This document shows, piece after piece, positions 36,981 through 51,900 of a DNA stretch of 64,000 nt. The stretch is from positions 539,001 through 603,000 of the forward strand of contig JAIGNY010002025.1 in NCBI GenBank assembly GCA_020152595.1, in the 5' to 3' direction. Each line of letters starts with the position of its first letter. Position 1 is the stretch's first letter. Source of the stretch: Chiridota heheva (lineage: Eukaryota > Echinodermata > Holothuroidea > Apodida > Chiridotidae). Made by a program: the position numbers and the translations under genes. The notes beneath the pieces are model-generated. The model was not told where the DNA came from. It worked only from the letters and a program-made list of their open reading frames with translations, and searched no databases.

Positions 36981-39900
36981 CTGGAAAGAAAATTTAGAGA
37001 AAAAAAAAAAATGTTTTTATAATCTAAAAATTTCATATCTCGCACTTGAACACCGTATTGCATGCTATAATACAGCACACAATAAAAATATATAACCAGA
37101 AAACCGAAGGTTATGAGGTTCCAACGTGGTATATGGATTTGAAGCATTGCATAATATATGTAATAACACAATGGGCTTAATGTTACAATGACAACCAAAT
37201 AACTTAGTTCTCATAAGAATGGAATTTCACAATCAACCAGACATCGAAAATGTTACAAATCCCCTCACCACTAATTATATGTTTTCCAACCTCTGTCACA
37301 CCTGCCATCCGCCCTCTCTTCCACATGCCATACCATGCTACTTCCCGCCCTACAGGAAATCATACACAAAAATCCAGATGCCATTCCACCACATGACCCA
37401 TATGTCATCACACCTGCAATCAGGATGACATCCAACCATATGACTTGCCAACCTGTCCCTACATGCCATCCCTCCCTGTACCATGTGCCATACCACATGT
37501 CATCCCACCCTGTCCCCCATGCCATCCCTCATTGTACCAAGTGCCATCCCACCTTACCCCAAAGGCCATTTCATGCTATTCCACATGCTATCCCGCTGAA
37601 ATCCAGATGACTATTATTACATGCCATCCTGCCCTAAATGACATGCCACACTGTCCCACACATCATCCCACCCTGCCCCTATGCCATACCATCTCATTCC
37701 ACATGCCATCCCAGTCTGTCATAAATGCCATGACACCACTCATCTACCAAATATACTCTTAACCAACCAGTCATGTAACCAACTAATCATTCCAACCTTT
37801 AATATACCTTCACTCACTCCATTGCAGCACAGCTCACCCCCCCCCCTCTCCCGCCACCATTAATTTACTCTGACACTCCCAATAAAACATAGTCAATTTT
37901 TTCCCTTATAAACCAAATAGGGCTGATCTATCTACCAAATCAGAATGAAAATTTATTGCAGATTAACTTGGAGTTTATCATAAGTCTATTATGTTTCCAC
38001 TATTCTATTTCCTATTCATTCCCGAGATACTTCATTATCAATTCCATTCATTCTATTATTCAACTTTTTTTCCATCCCAGAACTTGCTACACTTCACTAT
38101 AAATTGCATTCAGTCGTCAGTTCCATTATTGAACTTTTTTTTCATCCCCAAACTTGCTATTCGAGTCTGGAATGCATTTGTTCCAAAAATTTATTTTCAT
38201 AATAAGTTGGAATTCCTTCCCTCGAGCAGCAATCTTTCGTTCCCCAGTAGCTAAACAATGCATGAGGCTAGACGGACAACATAATTATTTCAAATATAAA
38301 AAAAAAACAGACATGGGGTTGTTAAAATATGAGCTTTTATGATTTTAACTTTAAGTCCTGTCTACTCATTAATATGCATGACATTGCCTCCAAAACCAAT
38401 ACCACACATCTGTGGTCCATGGGCAATCTGTGTACCACGCATAACCTGAATCCCACATATTGTTCATGAGATACTGTGTTTACAAGCTCTCTTCAACAAA
38501 ATCATGCTAAGCCCTGCTTACTATGCATATTAATGAAATTCAACATTCTTGTACCATGAACATATGTAGACACCAGCTAACAACATAATTACACCAAATA
38601 TAAAACAAGAGAGATATGCGGTTGTTAAAATATGAGCATTTTAAGATGAGCATTTTAAGATTTCAACATTAAACCCCCCCTACTATTTACTATGTATGAC
38701 ATCACCACAAATATCAATAGGGCACACCTGCAGACCATGGGCTATCTTTGTGCCACATATGAACTGAATCCCAAGTATAGTTTTTGAGATGCTATGTTTA
38801 CAAGCTCTTTTCATTAAAATCATGTTAAGCCCTACTCACTATGCTATTAATGAAATTAAACATTTTTGTATCATGAACATGTAGACACTAGCTAACAACA
38901 CATTTACACTAAATATGAAACTAAACAGACATGTGGTTATCAAAATTGTAAAACTTTAACATTAAGCCCCACCTACTAATTAATATGCACGACATCAAAA
39001 GCAATAGGGCACATCTACAGACCATAGGCTATCCATGAACCACATATGACATGAATTCGGTGTATCCTTTTTGAGGTATCATGTTTACGAGCTAGCATCT
39101 CACACACACACACCAACACGTCATCATGACGGCATAAGTTCTTGATGCTATCGCATCGGAACCAAAAACCAACTCAAATCAGGCAGCATGTTTGCTAATG
39201 ATTAGAAATAGATTGTCATGGCAAATCTGCTCAAGTAATTAGAGATACAAAACAAGTTTCAATTTTAGGATTTAATTGATGGTATATTCCTGTAGTAAAA
39301 TATATGTGCATTCCACTTGACAGAGGGCAATTAACCCTTACTCTACCACGTGGCGATATTATCGTTGTTTTGGGTGCCCCATCTTTGACTCCGCCTTCCA
39401 AGTGTGTTTTCAAAAAAAGCTGGTAAAGTTAGGGTTAATCTACCCGCAGAAAATGTACCAACTTAAACTATATGCAGCATCATTCCAGTGGGTGGCCCAC
39501 TGGGTATACTAAAGTGGAACGAGCTCGCCTATGCTGCTTAAAAGACAGAGGACCCTTCAATAATCAGCCTGTGCTTAATCCTTACTCTACCACCTGGTGA
39601 TATTATCACCGTTTTGGGTACCCCATCTTTGACTCCGCCTCCCAAGCAATCTGGTAGAGTAAGGGTTTAAAGGGCACTAGACCGAAAAGTGAGGATGCAA
39701 TTTTCTAGATACTCTCAAATATTCAGCAAAGTTCTTTGACCCTCATGAAGAGCAACATAACTCCTGTAATACCAATGTTTATACCAAGCAGTTATCTACG
39801 ATTCATAAACAATAATATTTTATCACTTTCATTACGATCCTAGGGCTGCATTAAAAATGTGTCATAAACACCGCATCATTAACACAAAACTGATCGGGTA

Positions 39901-42900
39901 ATTATATTACGTACCCCCTCCTCCCCCTTCCGATTTGCATTGCTTGCTTACTCACCCTTCAAATATAGGATACAGTTTCCAAGCTCCACGACAAATTCAC
40001 GCATAAGTGATTAAACTAACTAAAATGATTATTAGGCATGCCATCGTGTCTGGAAATTCTCCTGCTATGCTTGAAAATGATATTGATTTTGTGGGTTGTT
40101 GCAATTAGTGGAGGTGAGATGTTGCATGCATCATTTAGACAGGTACATCCCCAATTTGGACAACTTTTCAATGTGGTGGCTAGATCATGTTAGGCAGCAA
40201 AACAGGTCAATGAATATTTGAAAAATTCACTACAAACCCTCCTGGTCTAGTTCTCCTATAAAGGAATGGAAAAGTTGAACCCAGATGTCCACCTAATGTT
40301 CTCAGGATGAATAAACCCAGATGTCCACCTAATGTCCCCAGGATGAATAAACCCAGATGTCCACCTAATGTTCCTAGGATAAATAAACCCAGATGTCCAC
40401 CTAATGTTCCCAGGATGAATAAACCCAGATGTCCACCTAATGTCTTCAGGATGAATAAACTTCAAACATCTTACTGTATGTATGTATGTATGTATGTATG
40501 TATGGGTGTACGTATGTACATTTATAAAGTGCCTTTTCCCAATGTTGCAAAGCATTCGAGGAAGTTGCAAAACAATAAAACAGAAATATAGGGAGTAACG
40601 AATGATGTCAAGTTTAAAGAAACAAGTGGGATTTTAGCAGTCATTTGAATTGCCCAATAGAGGTAGAATAATGCATGTCTGAAGGGAAGGAATTTCACAC
40701 AATTGAAGCCACTGCAGAAACAGCACAGGAGCCAGCTCTAGTGCAGGTGCGCCTTTCAACTAAGGAGTTTTCTGTTGAGGGACGTAGAGTGCGAACAGGA
40801 ACATAATGTGGAAGGCAGTTTAAAATATAAGATGGTTATTTGTGTTTCAGTGATTTAAAAACAAGAAGTCCAATTTAAAAAACAATACGTTCCGACACTG
40901 GCAGCCATTGTAGTTTTTTTAGTAAAGGAGATGCATGTTCATGGTGATTCTTCATGAAGTCTTGATAGGATACCTTACAAAACAAGCCCCACATACCTCC
41001 ACAAACATGGTCCTTGCTGATGAGCCCATGGTGAGCTTTTGGCAAGTTGCCAAGAAGAAACCCTGCAAACATGGATGCGTTGCTGCGTATGTCTGACCAG
41101 ACACTCCTGAAGAACGACACGTTGCCCATCACATAGAAATTCACCTTTGACTGAAAGTCTGTGATCTATGAAGTAAATGAATAATTCAGTTTGAAATAAA
41201 TTACAAAATAAAAGTTTATATGTTTTAACAAAATAATGTAAGGAAAACTTAAGAGAGGTTTATAATCATTGTTCAAAATCTCCATAATCAATCAATGCCA
41301 AACGGCATATCACATCCAGCTTGAGATATAGCTGCATCATACTCAACACAGATATTCAACATAGCAGGGGTCAAATTTTAATTTTTCACCACTGTTTCAT
41401 GGAACAGTGATTTCTTGAAAAAAACACTGCTCTGGATCAAATTTCACTGTTCCAACATTTTAGTACATAAAAAAGCAAATTCCTTGATTTAATTTGGACT
41501 TCATATACACCTTTTTTATCATAATATATACCTATAAGAGAAACAAAAACAAAAAAATAATAGTCAGAAGTCTGCTCCGCACGTGTCAAAATTCTAAACT
41601 ACGTACGGCTGTAACATGTATCGTATTGTATGTACGGGCCGGGGTAAATACGTGAAAGGAACCCATGATAGTTGCGTTAGTTAACACATGCAAATACAGT
41701 ATCAGGGATGTGAGTGGGACATGAAAAATTATTTTGAAGATTATTAATATGTAACACAAATTATTACGTCTTCGGCAAACAGTGTTGAGGGCGGGGGGAA
41801 AATTGACCATACCACCTGTTGAAAAATGTTTTCCCCAACAAACAAAAACTTCAAGGCATTAGGGAGAAAAAATTAATCATGGTGATGTTTAAACATAAAA
41901 ATATGCTTCTAACAAAAGTTATGAGCTGTTTTGTATAAATTATAATGTGTGGGTCAATGGGTAATTCTAACATCTTCCGGCCTGATTATCAAATTTATAC
42001 AAGTGACACGGTCAATTTGACCAAACCACGTGGTGGGAACTTTTATTTTGTATATATTACTTATATTTTATATATACACACAAAGTTTATCTTAATGAGG
42101 TCTTGAATTCCATTACATTAATTTCTCGGAATTATCAAGCACACATATTATTGATTATAGATATTTATTCTACATATGGAGCACTTTTCAAGCAAGCATT
42201 AATATACCCCGACAGATATATCCCCTGTTAGTAAATAAATCCACAAATAAGCTTAGTCCAGGGTCCTGAGAGCTTTTATTTTGACAGCCCCCAGGGTCCT
42301 GGGAGATGTTATTTTGACAGCTCCGTGGTAAACCTGAGAAGGAAACTGCCTGGGGAAACTGTTCTGCAGGTACTGAAATGCTTTCCACGTGGAACGTGTA
42401 CTGACATACTTTTACAGCTGTAAACGCTTAGGGATTTTAGTAAAAGTGTACACACCCAAAAAACGAGTGTGCATCGTTTACATGCGTTTAGTACTGTAAT
42501 TTTCGGAAATACACCAAAATTGCTCCAATTTACGATACTAAGTAAAAAAATTGCGCAACCAGTATGGCAAAAGTATTGACCCAATTGCCCAAATAGACGG
42601 TGGAATTTAGCTTTCCAAATCGTGAAAAGTGCATTTCTATAGTATAAATCATCATTTTCATGAAAAATGTACATGGAAATTTGGTTAAGAAAGAACAGAA
42701 AAATTTCCTTCAATGTCATTTAATCTTAACATTGCGTAACTTTTTTGATGTACTCGCTAGGGCTTTAAGTGAAATTTTTGGATACTGTGATAGCTCAACG
42801 CCCTCGCTGTAATCAATTTCAAAACTATGCCACCACCCCGGAAATACAGTTTATCAGTTATAGAAAGGCTGTAATCTTTGTTAAGCATGCAGAATTTCAG

Positions 42901-45900
42901 CTCTGCTGAAACCTTTTTTAATTTTTTACTTTTATATACAAATTTCAAACACTTTTTTTACTATTCTGTTCATTTTATTGCCTCTTTAATGTAGAAATCA
43001 TTTGTAGATTAAACTCTCCATCATAAAGCATCTTGGAAAATTCAACTGTAAACAAAAAGTCAAATAAGTAATTATGACGTATTCAGTTATTCAATATACA
43101 TATTTATGTGAATGGAAAAAAAATATGTGAGAAGGATTAAAATTTAAATAAAATTGTTTGAATGCTTTCTTCGTCAATTTGTTTCTTGTTAAGTCCTCTT
43201 TCATATAAGATAAACATGCTTGACCACTTAACTAATCCTTTAACATCCACAAAACAAACTTTAAGGTTAAAATTCAATTGAAATCAACTGAATATGGAGT
43301 TTGGAATATAAAGAAGGGTCAGTGTCAGATGTTGTTACTATAGTTAATGATGCTGGAGGTACAAAATGAGGTATTTTCTTTCGAGGGTGGGGGTTGTGGA
43401 TGTCTGTGATGATAATGAAGAGGGTAAGAAAGGTCTTAGGGAGTGTGTGGAGTGAGGGGGCAGTATAATGATACTTACAATGACTTTGGACAAGTTGTAC
43501 ATGAACTCTCCATAGTTGAGATAGCTGTCAGCCAGTAGGTGTTTCTGAAACATGTCATTCATGGAGGTTGACCCCAGTAACGGACCAAACTGACGAAGGG
43601 CAAACTTGCAAGACTGCAAAGAAAAGAACAATAAAGCTGATAAAATGATTCATTGATGAGAATTGTTAGAAGGGAAGGTCAAATAGTGCCAGAGAGATTA
43701 GATAATTAAAATACCATATTTGACATAACAAATACCCAGGGGGCTTACCATTAAAAAATTGCACCACCTTTTAGGTCCGAAGTTTTCTCTAATTAGCGCC
43801 CATGCTCTGGGGCCACGTACAGTGTGCTATTCGAATTGCTTTGTGTGAACTGGTTCTATACTAGCCACACAATAACTACCACAAATATATCGTGAGCGTC
43901 AGATGTAAAATAAGCAAATAATGTAACAAAACTTATTCTAAGTCTTCAAATTAATCTAATAAATTATGTTATCAGTCAACAAATGATGGGTGGACGCTTA
44001 TTAGAACAGGGGCGCTAATACGTTGAATATGGTCAATTAAAATAATTAGATTAACCTAATTTTTTTTAATAGGTTTTTTGTTTCTTATATCACAAATTTA
44101 TATAATATATTATTACAACATATCCCTAAAATAAAAAATTTAACTGGGCAATAAGTCTGTTTCTTTAATGAGGGCTTAACGACACCACGACAGCAAGGGT
44201 CAAATTGTGCCTGAGAGGTTAGATCATTCTAGAGGTAGGAAGAAAAGAAAATAGGAAGAGTCTGAAAGAAGTACGGGGGCTAAAAGCCAGAAGGCTGGGA
44301 TCAACCCCAAGCCTCAAGTTTGAGTAGACCATTTGTCTTTCTTATCTCCCTGAAAAGCATCCATTTTGCAGGTGTCATGTGATGAAGAAAAATCACCAGC
44401 CTGTCAACCTCAAGGCTAACTGTAGCTTTCACAACAAAACAATAAAACACAAAGGATAAGCTAATGGATTCAAACTCAAACAGCTGCAAAATGGCATACA
44501 CTAGCCCATTCCATTCCAGCCCATTCCATACCCTTTAGGGAACTTGTTGGTGCTGTAAGAGTCATGTCTCATTTCAAGCTGCAAGAGAGATTTAGAGTCC
44601 ACAATGAAATTAGGTAGACTATTTCAATTATTGACAACACTATCGCTGAAGAAATGTTTACATATGTCTAAACGGGTGTGTTCTTTGGTGTTTTTAGATT
44701 GTGGTCCTGTGGTAATACTGCTTGGTTGTAGCTTAAAATACTTGCAAACCTTACTTGATCATAATTACATTCTTGTACCATCTCAACAGATAAAAACAAG
44801 TTCAACATATCAGCAATTCATATCAATTCTTTTATTAACAAGGGTGACATTTTTATTTGCAAAATTCTCCATACCTTCTTCACGTCATCATCTTCATCGT
44901 TAAGATGGAGCAAAAGACTGACAAAGTTGGTGTGTATCTGCTCCAAGAAGGGTTCTTTGGATGGTCCATCACCGAATCGACTCAGATTACCAAACAGTTG
45001 GAATGCGGCGGCTCGCACTGTGGCTCTGTCCTGTCATATAAAAAAAAATGTTACATCTCTCTCAAATTCTTTTAATATCAGTAAATAACATATTTTTTTA
45101 ACGGTTTAAATTGCGATGAAAAAAAAATTGCTTGTACTAAACCTTGATAATGACTAGAATTGTCTTTAAATATTTAAAGTATCATCCTATGATACCAAGG
45201 TTCTTTAAATCCCCTGCTCAGACACCCAGGATACAGGTCCGTAATTCTCATCTGGAAAGTGGGGGAGACATAGCCTCTTATCCGAAAAGTGTGTGTGGGG
45301 GAAGGGAGGGGGAGGGGTCAAGAGGCACATTTCCCCAAAAATGTGCTGATTTTTCAAAATTCTACAGAAAAGTGTGGGTGGGTGGGATATGTCCCCCTGT
45401 CCCACCAGGAATTATGGCCCCACCAGGATACATATCTGACATGCTTCAAATTAAAACAGGATCCAGGCAGTCTTAGCTCTCCATCTTCATCAGCACCCTA
45501 ATTTATTGAAATCGCCTACCATCAATAGCTTGTTTGCTTTGTTTTGCTCTTGTACAGAGCAGTAATATTTTACTAGTGAAGTGTATTTTTCAATTGCCAT
45601 GTAGTTGTGTTTTATAACATCCATTTATTTTTTCTTGCACAGTTTGTGTTTTGTTGTATAGCCCCTTAGTGCAAATTCTTTTTGATGCTCAATAAATATC
45701 AATGATTGATTGATTGATTGACAAACACTTAATCACAAAGAGGTCAGGAACAAAAGAGCATTTACGATACTTTTGAGCAAAGACTGGATGGAGAAAATAA
45801 ATTAAAATAGGAGATTAATAGCATATCGTACTATTAAATCTGATTTCATTTCTGAAAGTATTTAACTTGCATCTAAGTTTGTGAATGTAAACAAAGTTTT

Positions 45901-48900
45901 TGTCAATTTTGTTTGTCTAGTGATGATTCAAGAAATTAAACTGGGCGATGAAACATTACCTCATATGAGGAGATACTTTATATGTTTTATGATCTAGGTT
46001 TTGTTAAAAATGAATTTTATCTCCTCCTTGTGTGCCTATTCTACAAAGATTAAAGAAACAATTTTATAACTGCTTATTTCATACTCTGCTTTGCCATTGC
46101 AATGCGGCTTCGTATTTCTGCAGAATCATCAGTGTTGTAGGACAGGACTGAGCCAAGGTAGCGGAATGAAGTGACACGTTTGGTTGCAGTACCATTGTAT
46201 GAAATTGAGAGGTTATGCAGTGTGGGCTGTATAACCATGTACTCAGCTTTATCAGAGTGTAGTTGGAGACCATATTGTGAAGCAATGACACCAAGCGACT
46301 GTAGCTGGATTTCTGCATCATTAGCACTTAGTGCCAGAAGTGCAATATCATCTGCATAACGTAATTCATTGGTAGTGAAGCCTTCAACATCTGGAGGTAC
46401 AAGATGTTCAGTTGCCTGAGTCCATTCACGCATCATTGCCTCTGTGTAAAGGTTGAAAATAGTTGGCTAGAGAGGACATCCTTGCCGCACTCCAACTGGT
46501 GTCTTAAACATTAGTGTACTTTAACCTTTCCATGTCAGGGTGCCCTCAGCTCTGGAGTAAAGATTAGCAATTAGGCGAAGCACATCAGCAGGGGCATTGA
46601 AGTCTTGGAGTATGTCCAACATCTTTGTGTGGATGACACTGTCAAATGCTTTTTTAAAATCAACAAATGTGACGTGGAGGGGCTTCTTCACTGCAAAATG
46701 AGCTTGAGCCATAAGCTTAAAGCAAAATATGGCATCAGTTGTAGATCTGCCAGGAATGAAACCGCATTGGTTGAGGCTGACTTCAACGTTGGCAATTAAC
46801 CAGTGTAGTTACATAAAATCCACTCACATTGACTTAGAGGTGAAGATGCTTCTCATTAAGTCCCTTGTCATGGCCAGACTTACATATGGTGCATCAACCT
46901 GGACTATAAAGAAAAATGACCTGGCTGCTTTTGATGCATTTGGAAGAACTATCTGGTGGCACCTGCTTGGACTAACATGGTCTGACAAAATTTCCAAAGA
47001 CCACCTACAACATCTGATTGGAGATTGATGGCTTTTTTCAGCTGACATAATCCTGGAGCAACAAGCTAAGTGGCATGGATGTTGTGTTCGTAAAGGCCTT
47101 GCCCCCATGATATCAGGCCTTCCTTCTGGTACCAGAAGATATGCTGGGCGCCCTCGTGCCAGGTGGATGGATGGCCTGAAAAGTTGGAGTGGATTGTCTG
47201 CATCTGATCTGGCTACTGCAGGGTGGTCCGAAATTCTACTTCAAAAACTTTAGCCAGACACATTCTATTCAATGACCTTGAGGAGTGCGTCAACGAGCCG
47301 CTAGGCTTATGGCGATTGATTGATTGATTATTTCATAAAATTTCCTAACAAACAAAAGTCATCATCATTGATGCAAAATAAAGGGTTCTTTCATAGGTAG
47401 ATTTCTACTCCTTGAGTATAAAAAATGCCAAGATTTGTTAAAAACTATTTCATTTTGGTGAAGTAAACCGCACTTATTATTGATTGAGATGTATTCATGT
47501 GATATATAATGTTGCTGAGTTGTGTAATAATTTTCTCTTTAAAGTATGTATGAGTGTTTATACATTGAACTTAGTGCTGGTGGCCTACAGTTAAGTTCTT
47601 GAATAAATTGTTTAAAGAGTGATAGCCCATTTGAACAAGAAAAAAATCCCTTGCAAGACCATATAAATGACAGCAAATTCTATTATAAGATTTGGCAGTC
47701 AAACTTATGGATCTGACATATTAAGAAACATTGTTTCACCCTGCTTCATCTCGGCAATTTTTTTTAGAAAATTGCCCAGCAAAGCCTTTACTCAATGCAA
47801 TGAAGCTTGATACACATGCATCCCAGCAAAGCCTTCACTCAATGCAATGAAGCTTGGTACACATGCATCCCAGCAAAGCCATCACTCAAAGCCTGACTCA
47901 ATGCAACATGATACCCCAGCAAAGCCTTCACTCAATGCAATGAAGCTTGGTACACATGCATCCCAGCAAAGCCTTCACTCAATGCAATGAAGCTTGGTAC
48001 ACATGCATCCCAGCAAAGCCTTCAACAATCAATGCATGCATGAAGCCTTGACTCAATGCAATGAAGCTTGGTACACATGCATCCCAGCAAAGCCTTCACA
48101 ATGCAATGCAATGCAAGCCTTCACTCAATGCAATGAAGCTTGGTACACATGCATCCCAGCAAAGCCTTCACTCAATGCAATGAAGCTTGATACACATGCA
48201 TCCCAGCAAAGCCTTCACTCAATGCAATGAAGCTTGGTACACATGCATCCCAGCAAAGCCTTCACTCAATGCAATGAAGCTTGGTACACATGCATCCCAG
48301 CAAAGCCTTCACTCAATGCAATGAAGCTTGGTACACATGCATCCCAGCAAAGCCTTCACTCAATGCAATGAAGCTTGATACACATGCATCCCAGCAAAGC
48401 CTTTACTCAATGCAATAAAGCTTGGTACACATGCATTACAGCAAAGCCTTTACTCAATGTAATGAAGCACATGCATGAAGGTTTATATACTCCAGTATTT
48501 TTGAACAGATAATGGTACAAACAATGTTGTAGATGTGTTTATTCAGCAAATTCTTTGCAGCTTGAAAAGAGATCATTCCAATAATTTACCAAGTTCATAC
48601 AATACTGCTACTCCTCACTTATACTTTTCAAACAAAAATCAAAGAGAACTTACTTTTTCGAAGCAAGGACGAATTCTAAGGGCAATGTTGACTAAGATTG
48701 GTCTGACGTTACTTTCAGCAATTTCTTTCAAGATGCGAGACAGTCCCGACATGGCTTCTAAAGTGATGTCATCCTCAGGGTCTTCCTTGTCATCCATTCC
48801 TGCCATCATCGCTGAGAGCACAGTCGTACAGTACTTCTGCACCTGGAGTGTCAGCAGAAATCAATTATATATTTGTACACTTTTGACAGATACCATTAAT

Positions 48901-51900
48901 TTGACCTAAAATCGCAAAGTTATAGTTTTGATATAAGAATGTTTTGTTGAAGTTAAAGGTTGAAAGGATCTTTGGACTTGCAGAGGCAATATTATAATAA
49001 TGTTATGTTAAAGCAATACAATATATTAATGTTTTAATTCTATAAAAAACCTTAACATTTAAAAAATTTTACATGAAAAATACAAATTTGATTGAAGAAT
49101 CCTTTGTATGGATGTACAGAGCTTAGATTTGAAGGCCTTTGGACATAGCAAAGGCAATTTTAGCAAAATTGTTTTAAAACTTATCAAAAACCTTCAAAAT
49201 TGCAAAATCCCCTATTCAAATTATAATCAGAGCAGAAATTTTACTCAATTTTGACCTTATTAATGACGTTGACAATTCTTATGAATTTAATGTTTCTGTC
49301 CAAAATCCCCTATCAAAAGTACAAACAGAGCAGGAACTTTGACTAATTTTAATCGCATTAATGAATGTATTGTTCGTGTGCAAGTGACACCAACCAATTG
49401 TTACACATTTAGCCATTCTGGAAGAGATTGTTTAATGTGTGTAAAGGAGGGTACAGAGATCAACATTTTCCACAGCCTCAAATGTATCATGTTAGGACAT
49501 GGTTTTGCCTAAATAGAAATTGACTCTCTTTAAATAGCAAAATGGCAAAACTATCCCATCCCCTATAAAAAAAAAGATAAATATTGTTGATTCACTTACT
49601 AAGCTGGGTCCAAGACTGGCAATATTTCCAAGTCCCCTGACACACAGAGTGCGGACCTCATGAGAACTGTCAACAAGACGGCCGAGCAAATTATTCATAA
49701 TGACCTCCACTTGTGTTAGGTCACTGGCGCATCGCTGATTCACAAGCTTTTGGTGCAGAGAAAAAAGAAGAGGTTTCACAATTGATGGGGACAAGAGATG
49801 AAGAATATAATAGATTTTGATTTTGCTCAATCAGATGTTACAAACACTGATGTCTTGTCATAATAAAGGAGAGGGGGTAATGTGGTAGCTCAGTTTGTTT
49901 GTTTGTTTGATGAGGTCTTAACAGCACCACGACAACGAGGGTCAAATTGTGGCTGAGAGATCAGATCATTTTAGAGGTAGAAAGGAAAGAAGACAGGGGG
50001 AGAATGAGAGAAATTCAAGAACAAAAGGTCAGAAAGCTGTGATCGAGAGAGGAGGTGCATGGTTGAAACAAAAACAAAGTAGAGAGGGGGTGGAAGAGGA
50101 GAATTAAATATGGTTGTAGCTCAGTGGTAGAGCATTAGATATGTACTCCTAAGGTATTGGTTCACTTTCTCTCTCTACAGTATCATGTTGTGTTCTAAGG
50201 CAAGACACTTCATTAACAAATGCTCAAGATGAATCACTTGTGAAATGCATAACAGCTTGCTCGGGAGTTAACCTGTGATGATCTGGTATCCTATCCAGGG
50301 GAAGTCAAGTACCTTCATCCACTTGCACCAATGTTAGTGGAGAGCAGCACCAGCCAAAAGGATTCACTCGCAGAAAGGGCATAAAGGTAATAATCCAACC
50401 ATGGGATGCTTCAGGGGCTTGGAATCAAAGCGAACATAAAAAGAGGAGAATATTTATAGAAAAAAGTAACAGTAACAGAAAGTTTTAAACACCAGATGTA
50501 CAATGTTCAAAATAATTAAAACAATTGTGACCCAGTGGGAGAGAATTCGAAAGATTTTGTGCAATGTGAGTAAGGTATGATCACTGTAAGCAGCTGTCCA
50601 TCTAAGAGAAGCGTGATAGTATGAATGGGACATCCTAATTATGTCTGATATGGGTAATCAATGTAAAGTAATTTGGGAGTTGCTTAATGGATCTCTAGTA
50701 GGAGGAAGGAAAGTCTTTGATTTTCAGTTTTGATGGGAAGCCAAAATAAATCTTGACTGATTGGTGAGATATTGTTGATTTCAGAATAAACCTAGACTGA
50801 TTGATGAGATATTGACTGATTTGAGAATAAACCTTGTGTGATTGGTAAAATATTGGCTGATTTGAGAATAAACCTTGACTGATTGGTGAGATATTGGCTG
50901 ATTTTAGAATAAACCTTGACTCATTGGTGAGATATTGGCTGATTTCAGAATAAACCTTGGCTGATTAATGAGATATTGGCCAATTTCAGAATAAACCTTG
51001 ACTGATTGGTGAGATATTGGCTGATTTTAGAATAAACCTTGACTGATTGGTGAGATATTGGCTGATTTCAGAATAAACCTTGGCTGATTAATGAGATATT
51101 GGCCAATTTCAGAATAAACCTTGACTGATTGGTGAGATATTGGCCGATTTCAGAATAAATTTTGACTGATTGGTGAGATATTGGCAGATTTCAGAATAAA
51201 CCTTAACTGATTGGTGAGATATTGGCTGATTTCAGAATAAACATAGACTGATTGGTGAGATATTGGCTGATTTCAGAATAAACCTTGACTGATTAATGGG
51301 ATACTGGCCGATTTCAGAATAAACCTTGCATGAATGATGAGATATTGACTGATTTCAGTGGTCAAAACTTGTGATATAAAATGAAATCTGACTGAAAATC
51401 AAAATATGAAATCTCACCTCAGCTAAAAAGGCAGTCACAACTATTCTTTGTGGCTCATGTAAGCTACTCATGGTCGGGGTCAACGATGACACCAGTTTGG
51501 CTACAAGGTCACCTTTGTGATCAACGATTCCTCTAAAAATTGAAAAGCAAATGAAAAGTTACAGCGAGGAGAAGTGTTTTTAAGTGTATTCATCAACAAA
51601 ACGTAAAACCTACATATTAATCACATTTTCAGCGGATCAGCTTTCAAAAAGAATGGTATGTTTAGTACCTATAAAGTTCCAAATAGCCATCTTTTTCTTC
51701 TTATTTATTTCCTTTATGTACTGGAGAACAGCACAGCATGCATACATAGATCAACTGATAGGAAACATCATGATTGAAACCAAATATCTGGAGCACAATG
51801 CTGCAGTTTTACTCTTCTTCATGTTTGTGAAATTGATAGAGTGAGTGAGCTAAAAATCACAATTACAGGAAAGCAAATCTTCACCAGCTGTCTATGAAAA

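Larger units (their letters stand above)
46074..47337. mobile_element. Twin-primed (5'-inverted) LINE insertion with 10-bp TSD
   Basis: The insertion is bounded by TTATTTCATA at 46074-46083 and 47328-47337. The left ~720 bp carries the reverse-transcriptase core on the minus strand; the right ~520 bp carries the polymerase C-terminus on the plus strand and ends in GATTGATTGATTG. The protein sequence of the minus part stops (IAMAKQSMK) where the plus part begins (KSTHIDLEVKM). Together they form one polymerase whose 5' segment is inverted, as produced by twin priming. It lies in the MROH1-like intron between 48654 and 45030. Confidence 0.92.

Noticed and set aside
47776..48480. CRISPR-like regular array
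   Set aside because: The 47-bp units are contiguous without unique spacers, in animal DNA. The same holds for the other arrays.
50115..50190. tRNA gene
   Set aside because: The A box is good but the B box is degraded and no full cloverleaf or anticodon arm fits; it is the head of a SINE.
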